A DNA stretch of 64,000 bases from positions 1 through 64,000 of the forward strand of contig NZ_JAFVMF010000006.1 in NCBI RefSeq assembly GCF_017377715.1. Direction: 5' to 3'. The notes under the pieces were generated by a model that saw nothing but the letters and a program-made list of their open reading frames with translations, had not been told where the DNA came from and did not search any database. Shown here piece after piece: positions 57,260 to 64,000 of this stretch; within the stretch, counting starts at the first letter, position 1; each line of letters opens with the position of its first letter. The position numbers were made by a program, and so were the translations under genes. The stretch comes from Acetobacter sacchari. Lineage in GTDB: Bacteria; Pseudomonadota; Alphaproteobacteria; Acetobacterales; Acetobacteraceae.

Positions 57260-57685
57260 TTAACTTGCGACGGTAAAGCGAAAACTGGAGGCGATTGTGT
57301 TCAATGCAGCAAGTTGTTGCTGTGTAAAGGCGTTCGAGACTGTAGCCGTGAGCTTGAGCAGGGTTGCTTCCGCCTTGATGTAAACGACTCTCTGCTCGGC
57401 CGCTCCATCTCCGCTATGGAGGCGAAGCGCCGCAATCGCCGCCGTTCGGCCATCAATTGTGTGTGGGCGCGTCCATAGACGCTCAAACCCGTCGTCTTCG
57501 CCGTGGGCGAACTCGAGGTCGGCCTCCATCAACCGCTCGATCGTGTCGTCCGGCCCGGAGGGGCGACGGTTGACGGTGATCGAAAGCGATGAGCCGTCAT
57601 CCAGCGTTACGGCAATTACATTGACGCTGTTGTCCCGGAACTCGCCGGGAATATCGATCTCCGCTTCCTGAAAGACGTATCGCAT
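57260..57685 (-). CDS. DcrB/DUF1795 adaptor (EagR type)
   Basis: 141 residues matching the DUF1795 fold: FQEAEIDIPGEFRDNSVNVI at the N-terminus, LSITVNRRPSGPDDTIERLM, a central acidic stretch and a C-terminal LAALNTIASSFRF. In type VI clusters such proteins (EagR) chaperone PAAR effectors that have N-terminal transmembrane segments. No such effector is found next to it; the adjacent PAAR protein has no membrane segment. Confidence 0.85.
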   Translation of the reverse strand: MRYVFQEAEIDIPGEFRDNSVNVIAVTLDDGSSLSITVNRRPSGPDDTIERLMEADLEFAHGEDDGFERLWTRPHTIDGRTAAIAALRLHSGDGAAEQRVVYIKAEATLLKLTATVSNAFTQQQLAALNTIASSFRFTVAS

Positions 57686-57752
57686 ACCACCACTGTAACG
57701 AGGCGCCGCCCGTCCGCACAGCGCAGCGGGCGGGAATAAAACGGTATTCCAG

Positions 57753-58550
57753 TCAGGCTTTCAGAAACGATGCGATGTAGTTGACCCCAAGATCACGGCT
57801 CTCGCGCCAGTGATTTCCAAGAAGATCCGGCGTCATTCCTGCCATAGCTTCCAGTTGCAGCCCTGCACGTCTGCCGTAACCGCCGAGTTCTGACGGCGTG
57901 ACGAACTTCTTCCAGTCATGGGTGCCTATCGGCAGCAGCCGCATGACGTATTCTGCGCCGATTTTCGCAAACGCGAAGGCGCGTGGCGTTCGGTTCATGG
58001 TTGAGACGAACACGCGGCCCTGCGGCGCGGTCAGGCGGGCGAGCATCGCCACGAACGCGGCCGGGTCGGTCACATGCTCAATGATCTCGAGCGCAACAAC
58101 GGCGTCGAACGCAGCTCCTTCCTCAACCAGCGTCTCCGCGCTGCCGACGCGGTAGACGAGGGAGCCTGAGCCGGTTGGCAGTGGATTTTCTTCGAGGTGC
58201 CGTCGGGCGGCGGCTACGCCTTCGCTCGCCGCGTCGAGACCCAGAACGTCATGGCCGGCGCGCGCCAGAGCTTCGCTCGCCAGCCCAGCGCCGCAGCCGA
58301 GGTCGAGAACGCGCAGGCGCCCCTGCTTCCGGGCGCGCTGAGGCAATCGCCTGTCGATCCAGCCGATCCGCAGCGGATTCATGGCGTGGAGCGGTCTCAT
58401 CGGCCCGCGCGGGTCCCACCACTCCCGCGCGATCGCAGCAAAGCGGGCGATCTCTTCCGGAGAGACGGATGCGCCCGTAACCTGAGAATCGTCGTCGTGC
58501 ATTCCTTGGCGACCGGTATCCGGCGCGAGTGCTTCTTGGGCAGGATGCAT
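57753..58550 (-). CDS. ubiG: ubiquinone biosynthesis O-methyltransferase
   Basis: 265-residue SAM-dependent enzyme for both O-methylations of ubiquinone. REWWDPRGPMRPLHAMNPLR is the UbiG N-terminal block, VLDLGCGAGLASEALARAGH the SAM motif, and ALEIIEHVTDPAAFV and FVSTMNRTPRAFAFA follow. Start chosen as the first ATG; a second at residue 17 is possible. Confidence 0.96.
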   Translation of the reverse strand: MHPAQEALAPDTGRQGMHDDDSQVTGASVSPEEIARFAAIAREWWDPRGPMRPLHAMNPLRIGWIDRRLPQRARKQGRLRVLDLGCGAGLASEALARAGHDVLGLDAASEGVAAARRHLEENPLPTGSGSLVYRVGSAETLVEEGAAFDAVVALEIIEHVTDPAAFVAMLARLTAPQGRVFVSTMNRTPRAFAFAKIGAEYVMRLLPIGTHDWKKFVTPSELGGYGRRAGLQLEAMAGMTPDLLGNHWRESRDLGVNYIASFLKA

Positions 58551-58833
58551 CGAACAGCGCCTTTTCTTCTGCGGTCGCGGCTGGACGGAAGTTCAGCCGG
58601 GGTCTATGTGACGCCGCTCGCTTGCCTTCGCAATGGCCGCCGCGTCGGGAATGAATCCACCCACATAGGTGCGTTCAGCCTCCGGCCGCAACCGGTTCCG
58701 AAGACGGCGGCAGGGATACGGCGGTCGTATCGAACAACAGCAGACAGCCGTCTTCGCTCCGGCGCCGGAAGTTCCGGGCCGGAACGCGAGCGGATATCGC
58801 CGTGTGAGCGGCGGGCACGGAGCAGACGTTATT

Positions 58834-60087
58834 ATGGAGCGTAAAGCACCCCGGATCGTCATGAAGTTCGGCGGCACGTCCGTGGCCGATCTCGACCGGA
58901 TACGCGCCGTCGCGGAGCGCGTTCGTGCGGAAGTTGAAGCCGGGCGCGAAGTCGCCGTGGTCGTCTCCGCGATGGCCGGCGTCACCAACCAACTGGTCGG
59001 CTACTGTCAGGCGCTGTCGCCGCTTCACGACGCCCGCGAATACGACGCCGTCGTGGCCACAGGCGAGCAGGTGACGAGTGGTCTTCTGGCGATCGCCCTG
59101 CAGACGTTGGGTGTCGATGCGCGGTCATGGCATGGCTGGCAGATTCCGCTCCGCACGGATGATGCGCATGGCAGGGCGCGCATCGCGACGATTGACGGAG
59201 ACGCGCTGATTTCCTGCATGCGGGCCGGTCAGGTGCCTGTGATCGCCGGCTTCCAGGGCATCGGTCCAGACGGGCGCGTCACGACCTTGGGGCGTGGCGG
59301 GTCTGACACGTCCGCCGTTGCGATCGCCGCTGCGGTTAACGCCGATCGTTGCGATATCTATACGGACGTGGACGGCATTTACACGACTGATCCCCGGATC
59401 GTTGCGAAGGCGCGCAAGCTCGATAAAATTACGTACGAAGAAATGCTGGAACTGGCGTCGGTCGGAGCCAAGGTGCTTCAGACTCGCAGCGTCGAACTGG
59501 CGATGAAAGAACGGGTCCGGGTGCAGGTGCTGTCCAGTTTCGCCGACGGCGCGGGAACTGCGGATGGCGAAACGCCGGGCTCGCTGGTGGTGGATGAGGA
59601 CGAAATCGTGGAACAGGAACTTGTCACGGGCATCGCGTATTCGCGCGATGAGGCCAAGGTGTCGATGCGACGCATTCCGGACAAGCCGGGCATAGCCGCC
59701 GCGATTTTCGGCCCGTTGTCCGAAGCCAACATCAACGTCGATATGATCGTCCAGAGCACGGGCGAGGACGGCATGACCAACATGACGTTCACGACCAGCA
59801 AATCGGACCTCGGGCGCGCGATCGCGCTGATGGAGGCCGCCCATCACGAAATCCAGTATGGCGAACTGCTGACCGACGACGCGGTGGTCAAGGTTAGCGT
59901 GGTCGGCGTGGGCATGCGTTCGCATGCAGGTATCGCGAACACGATGTTCCGCACGCTGTCGGATCGCGCGATCAATATTCAGGTTATCTCGACGAGCGAA
60001 ATCAAGGTGTCCGTGCTCATTGCAGCCGAATACACTGAACTTGCCATCCGCGCGTTGCATACGGCGTACGGCCTTGACGCAGCCTGA
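58834..60087 (+). CDS. lysC: aspartate kinase
   Basis: 417 residues. The kinase domain has RIVMKFGGTSVADLDRIR at the N-terminus, LGRGGSDTSAVAIAAAVNAD and CDIYTDVDGIYTTDPRIV. Two C-terminal ACT domains (about 270-417, with KPGIAAAIFGPLSEANINVD) indicate feedback control by lysine/threonine. The longer open frame to 58669 is not supported. Its stop lies 7 bp before the next gene. Confidence 0.97.
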   Translation: MERKAPRIVMKFGGTSVADLDRIRAVAERVRAEVEAGREVAVVVSAMAGVTNQLVGYCQALSPLHDAREYDAVVATGEQVTSGLLAIALQTLGVDARSWHGWQIPLRTDDAHGRARIATIDGDALISCMRAGQVPVIAGFQGIGPDGRVTTLGRGGSDTSAVAIAAAVNADRCDIYTDVDGIYTTDPRIVAKARKLDKITYEEMLELASVGAKVLQTRSVELAMKERVRVQVLSSFADGAGTADGETPGSLVVDEDEIVEQELVTGIAYSRDEAKVSMRRIPDKPGIAAAIFGPLSEANINVDMIVQSTGEDGMTNMTFTTSKSDLGRAIALMEAAHHEIQYGELLTDDAVVKVSVVGVGMRSHAGIANTMFRTLSDRAINIQVISTSEIKVSVLIAAEYTELAIRALHTAYGLDAA

Positions 60088-60094
60088 GCCCGCC

Positions 60095-61165
60095 ATGAGC
60101 GCGAATACTGTCGAGGCGGCGGACGACGCGCAAAGACGCGCCGTCGCGCGGGCGGAGCTCGACCGGCTGTGGTCGCGCGGCGCGCGGTTCCTCGGGGTCG
60201 ATTACGCCATCCTTGGCGGCGCGATGTCGTGGGTCAGCGAACGCAATCTGGTCTCTGCGATTTCCAACGCAGGCGGCTTCGGCGTGATCGCCTGCGGCGC
60301 GATGAACCCGGCGCAGCTGGAGGCCGAGATCGCCGCGACGCAGGTTCTGACGACGAAGCCGTTCGGCGTGAACCTGATCACCATGCATCCGCAACTCGAC
60401 GAGTTGGTTCAGGTGTGTTTGCGGGCCAAGGTGGGGCATATCGTTCTGGCTGGCGGCATTCCTCCCGGGGCTGCAATTCGTGCAGCGAAAGACGGAGGAG
60501 CGCAGGTTATCGCGTTCTCTCCGGCCCTGGTGCTGGCGAAGCGTTTGATTCGTATGGGAGTCGACGCTCTTGTGATCGAGGGCGCCGAAGCTGGCGGGCA
60601 TGTCGGTCCTGTGTCCCTGACCGTGTTGGCGCAGGAGATTCTGCCGCATATTTCGGACGTGCCGGTCTTCGTCGCCGGGGGCATTGCGCGCGGCGACGCC
60701 ATTGTCGGTTTTCTTGAGCAGGGAGCCTCCGGCGCGCAACTCGGGACGCGGTTTGCGGCCTCTTCCGAGAGCATTGCTCACGAGCGTTTCAAGGCGGCGT
60801 TCATTCGCGCGTCGGCGCGCGACGCGATGACGACGGTGCAACTGGATCCACGCTTTCCTGTTATTCCTGTTCGTGGTCTGGTGAACGAGGGAACACAGCG
60901 TTTCCTCGATCATCAGGCGGAAACGCTGCGGCGTTTCCAGGCGGGTGAGTTCAACAAGGAAGAGGCCCAGCTGGAAATCGAACATTTCTGGGCCGGGGCC
61001 TTGCGTCGGGCCGTTGTGGATGGTGACGTCGAGACCGGATCGGTGATGGCGGGGCAATCGGTGGGCATGGTGCGATCAGTCCAGCCTGTGGCGGAGATCA
61101 TTGCCGACCTCATCGATCAGGCCGTGACGTCGCTGATGCGCCGGAGCAGCGGGCGGGAGCACTGA
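60095..61165 (+). CDS. nitronate monooxygenase/enoyl reductase-like flavoprotein
   Basis: 356-residue FMN-binding TIM barrel. AILGGAMSWVSERNLVSAIS with GGFGVIACGAM at the N-terminus, the substrate-side EGAEAGGHVG and the phosphate-binding VFVAGGIARGDAI and GASGAQLGTRF fit the NMO/FabK family. It may oxidise nitronates or be an unrecognised reductase. Start ATG is 7 bp after lysC and the stop is followed immediately by the RodZ-like gene. Confidence 0.9.
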   Translation: MSANTVEAADDAQRRAVARAELDRLWSRGARFLGVDYAILGGAMSWVSERNLVSAISNAGGFGVIACGAMNPAQLEAEIAATQVLTTKPFGVNLITMHPQLDELVQVCLRAKVGHIVLAGGIPPGAAIRAAKDGGAQVIAFSPALVLAKRLIRMGVDALVIEGAEAGGHVGPVSLTVLAQEILPHISDVPVFVAGGIARGDAIVGFLEQGASGAQLGTRFAASSESIAHERFKAAFIRASARDAMTTVQLDPRFPVIPVRGLVNEGTQRFLDHQAETLRRFQAGEFNKEEAQLEIEHFWAGALRRAVVDGDVETGSVMAGQSVGMVRSVQPVAEIIADLIDQAVTSLMRRSSGREH

Positions 61166-62575
61166 ATGAGTGTGGTGGAGGCTGCGGATCGCGAAAAGAT
61201 GACGGCCGGACAGCGCGTCGGGGAGACGTTGCCTGACGCGTCGCTCGTCGACGGCGTTGAATCTGCGCCGCAACCGCCGCCGCTTCCTGATGTAGCGTCC
61301 GTTGGCGTCGGGCCGGCGTTGCGTCTCCGCCGCGAGCAGCTGGGCTGGGCGCTTCCTGACGTCGCGGCGTGGTTGCGTATTCGTCTGTCTTATCTCGAAG
61401 CTTTGGAAAGCGGGCAGGCGAACGCGCTGCCTGGAAACGCCTACGCTCTCGGTTTCCTGCGCACCTACGCAAGCGCTCTGGGATTCTCGCCGGAGCAGGT
61501 CGTCGCTCGCTTCAAACGCGACGCGAAGGGCGTAGAGCGACAGCCGGAACTCGCGTTTCCTGTGCCCGCGCCCGAGCGCAGCGTCCCGGCGGGGGCGATC
61601 GTGTTCGCTGGCATTGCGGTGATAGTGGCTGCCTATGTTGGGTGGTATGTCATGGTCGGACATGAGCCGACCGCTCTTGAGCGGGTGCCTCCGGTTGCGA
61701 GCGTGCTGCCCGGCATGGCGCACGGTCCGGCGCCGTCGCCACAGATTGCCTCCGTGATGCCCCAGTCCGGCCCTTCGCCTCTCCCTCCCGACAGGCAGCC
61801 TCACGTGGCTGTTCCTGCTCCGTTTGCGCAACAGGAGAATGCCGCTGCTCCGGATGGGGGAGTCGGTGCGCCGCAGGTTGCAGCCTCTCCATCTGTAGTT
61901 CCTCCTGACGCGGCTGTTACTTCTGCTCAGGGTGCTTCTGAAGCAGCCGCTCCGGGCGTCCCGGAGGCGGCTCCGGCCCTCTCCACGCCGAGCATCCGGG
62001 CCTCGGCGGCCAGCTGGGTGCAAGTCCGCGATGGGGCCGGGAAAGTGGTCTATGACCATGTGATGCAGTCTGGCGACGTATGGTCCGCTCCTGCCGATGG
62101 CGGACCGTTCACGTTTACGGCGGGCAATGCGGGCGGAGTGACGTTGGCGCTTGGCGATCTCGTGACGCCGCCTCTTGGCCGCAACGGCTCCGTTCGCCGT
62201 AATATCGCGCTGTCAGCCGACGTAATTCGCGAAGCGGTGGCGGCTTCTCCAGAGGCGGGCGCAGGCACGGTGGTCCCGGCGTCCGGCGCGACTGCTGCTC
62301 GTCAGACGCCTGCGCAGCCGATTCCGTCTGCTTCGAGCGGAGCGACGCCTCTGAGCTCCGAGGGGGATTCCGCTCCGGTGGCAGCTTCGCCAGTAAGTTC
62401 GGACGGCGGGTCAAATCCGCCGACGCAGGTGGCTCCGGTTCGCCGGTTGGCCCCGAAGCCGCCCGCACGACGCGAGCCGACAGCGGACGAACTGAACGCG
62501 ATGCAGCTTCGCGGAACGGGGGTGGCCGCTCCCGCAGCTGCTGCTGCCGTCGACGGAGATGCGAATCGTCCCTGA
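61166..62575 (+). CDS. RodZ-like helix-turn-helix membrane protein
   Basis: 469 residues. A cytoplasmic HTH_25 domain (about 50-115: LRLRREQLGWALPDVAAWLR, NALPGNAYALGFLRTYASAL) is followed by one transmembrane helix near 147-168 (IVFAGIAVIVAAYVGWYVMV). A very long Pro/Ala/Ser linker leads to a DUF4115 beta-domain at about 275-350 (WVQVRDGAGKVVYDHVMQSG), and a second disordered tail follows. RodZ links MreB to the cell wall machinery. The tail is longer than in well-known RodZ proteins. Confidence 0.88.
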   Translation: MSVVEAADREKMTAGQRVGETLPDASLVDGVESAPQPPPLPDVASVGVGPALRLRREQLGWALPDVAAWLRIRLSYLEALESGQANALPGNAYALGFLRTYASALGFSPEQVVARFKRDAKGVERQPELAFPVPAPERSVPAGAIVFAGIAVIVAAYVGWYVMVGHEPTALERVPPVASVLPGMAHGPAPSPQIASVMPQSGPSPLPPDRQPHVAVPAPFAQQENAAAPDGGVGAPQVAASPSVVPPDAAVTSAQGASEAAAPGVPEAAPALSTPSIRASAASWVQVRDGAGKVVYDHVMQSGDVWSAPADGGPFTFTAGNAGGVTLALGDLVTPPLGRNGSVRRNIALSADVIREAVAASPEAGAGTVVPASGATAARQTPAQPIPSASSGATPLSSEGDSAPVAASPVSSDGGSNPPTQVAPVRRLAPKPPARREPTADELNAMQLRGTGVAAPAAAAAVDGDANRP

Positions 62576-62776
62576 CTGAGGTGATGACACGTGCTGGCGA
62601 CACGTATTGACAGTCGGCAGGACATTTTATGAAGGCCCGCATGGGTGTTCGGCGCTTGCTCTATGGCCATCAAGCGCCAAATTTGGCAGGAAGAGCCGGA
62701 TTGTCGGATTCGGAGCCTCGACGGCCTTCTTAACGGACTATGGCTCCGGCCTTCACCTCGACAGGAGGATTGAACG

Positions 62777-63937
62777 ATGAGTGGCTATCGGCCCTATCAG
62801 TATATCGAGCGCCGCAAGTCGCGTCAGATCCACGTCGGCAAGGTCGCCGTCGGCGGCGACGCGCCGATTTCCATACAGACGATGACGAACACCCTGACCA
62901 GCGACGCCAAGGCGACGATCGAACAGATCCGCCGCGCCGAACTGGCGGGCGTCGATATCGTTCGCGTTTCGTGCCCGGACGAGGAAAGCACAGCGGCGCT
63001 TGCGGAGATCGTGCACGAGGTCAACGTGCCGATCGTCGCGGACATCCACTTCCACTACAAACGCGCCATCGAGGCTGCGAAAGCCGGCGCCGCCTGCCTG
63101 CGCATCAACCCGGGCAATATCGGCAGCGCCGAGCGCGTGCGTGAGGTCGTGAACGCGGCGAAGGATCACAACTGCTCGATCCGCATCGGCGTCAACGCCG
63201 GTTCACTCGAGAAGCACCTGCTGGAAAAATACGGCGAGCCGAACCCCGACGCGTTGGTCGAGAGCGCGCTGGAGCACGCCAAGATCCTGCAGGATCACGA
63301 TTTCCACGAATTCAAGATCAGCGTGAAGGCGTCGGACGTGTTCCTCGCCGTCGCCGCTTACCAGCAGCTGGCGGAAGCTTGTGACCATCCGCTGCATATC
63401 GGCATCACCGAGGCTGGCAGCCGCCGTGCGGGCACGGTGAAATCCTCGATCGGTCTTGGCAACCTGCTGTGGGCTGGCGTGGGTGACACCATGCGCGTTT
63501 CCCTTTCGGCCGAACCGGAAGAAGAGGTGTTGGTCGGTTGGGACATTCTGAAGTCGCTTGGCCTGCGCCACCGCGGCGTGAAGATCATTTCCTGCCCGTC
63601 TTGTGCGCGTCAGGGATTCAACGTGATCCAGACCGTTCAGACGCTTGAAGATCGCCTCGCGCATATCAAGACGCCTCTGACGCTTTCGATCATCGGTTGC
63701 GTCGTTAATGGGCCTGGCGAGGCGCTGATGACCGATCTGGGCGTCACCGGCGGCGGTTCGGGCCGCCATATGGTCTATTCAGCGGGCAAGCAGGATCACA
63801 CCGTGCCCTCAGGCTCGATGATCGATCATGTCGTCGATCTGGTCGAGCAGCGCGTCGCGTTGATCGAGGCCGAGGCCGCCAAGGAAAAGGCGGAAGGCGT
63901 CGAAGCTGCTCTTCCGGACCTCGAGACCGCGAAATAA
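62777..63937 (+). CDS. ispG: 4-hydroxy-3-methylbut-2-enyl diphosphate synthase
   Basis: 386-residue iron-sulfur enzyme of the MEP isoprenoid pathway. [20 protein letters not shown] and [11 protein letters not shown] start the TIM barrel, [16 protein letters not shown] is mid-barrel, and the cluster cysteines lie in [12 protein letters not shown] and [18 protein letters not shown] lies 8 bases before the ATG. In many relatives hisS follows; the window ends before that can be seen. Confidence 0.97.
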   Translation: MSGYRPYQYIERRKSRQIHVGKVAVGGDAPISIQTMTNTLTSDAKATIEQIRRAELAGVDIVRVSCPDEESTAALAEIVHEVNVPIVADIHFHYKRAIEAAKAGAACLRINPGNIGSAERVREVVNAAKDHNCSIRIGVNAGSLEKHLLEKYGEPNPDALVESALEHAKILQDHDFHEFKISVKASDVFLAVAAYQQLAEACDHPLHIGITEAGSRRAGTVKSSIGLGNLLWAGVGDTMRVSLSAEPEEEVLVGWDILKSLGLRHRGVKIISCPSCARQGFNVIQTVQTLEDRLAHIKTPLTLSIIGCVVNGPGEALMTDLGVTGGGSGRHMVYSAGKQDHTVPSGSMIDHVVDLVEQRVALIEAEAAKEKAEGVEAALPDLETAK

Positions 63938-64000
63938 GTCTGAAATTCCCTCTTCGGATGGAGAGGGGCTATATCAAAAGCCTGCATCGCCCCGTCGGTC
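63938..64000. other. right edge
   Basis: Only 63 bp after ispG. A CCCTCT/AGAGGG inverted repeat (63948-63967) without a T-run is present; no gene start is seen. Confidence 0.4.

Overview
The window looks like a chromosomal segment of an acetic acid bacterium (Alphaproteobacteria, Acetobacteraceae). This is inferred from high GC with strong G/C third positions, alphaproteobacterial gene sets (aroQ-accB-accC, gatCAB, a type III PLP ornithine decarboxylase, Bpt), a polyol dehydrogenase and an OprB porin. The genus cannot be fixed. I saw no rRNA, intact insertion sequence or CRISPR array.

Layout. 1-3 kb: a TonB-dependent receptor with a heptanucleotide repeat upstream. 3-13 kb: cinA, then a minus-strand polA - SCO-like - peptide ABC transporter operon. 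13-17.2 kb: a lipase-like hydrolase, tRNA-Arg(CCG), and a gene-poor accessory stretch with a Tlde1-type (DUF2778) peptidoglycan-targeting protein, a small membrane partner, a duplicated fragment and decayed ORFs. 17.2-25.3 kb: a complete biotin-independent malonate decarboxylase cluster (mdcA-C-D-E-G-B-transporter-H) with a divergent LysR regulator and two CTGTCA inverted repeats between them. 25.8-33 kb: gatCAB, ruvX, dapB, metK, trmB. 33-41 kb: a secreted hypothetical protein, purH, a hydrolase, aroQ-accB-accC, rlpA, a YihY protein. 41.6-49 kb: ornithine decarboxylase behind an arginine-rich leader ORF, a candidate small RNA, OprB, moaB, a PfpI protein, a HAD phosphatase, a polyol dehydrogenase. 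49-52 kb: a two-component system whose kinase overlaps two exported-protein genes. 52-64 kb: hutD, bpt, hemB, a secreted hypothetical protein, type VI accessory genes (PAAR tip and EagR-type adaptor), ubiG, lysC, nitronate monooxygenase, a RodZ-like protein and ispG.

How it works together. Most genes are housekeeping: lysine/threonine entry (lysC, dapB), SAM (metK), polyamines (ODC), fatty acid initiation (accBC), heme, quinone and isoprenoid synthesis. The mdc cluster is a self-contained malonate catabolic module that makes and attaches its own prosthetic group. The least explained parts are the stretch after tRNA-Arg, the two scattered sets of type VI-related genes without any structural type VI genes, and the RNA-level signals before metK, before ODC and after ODC.
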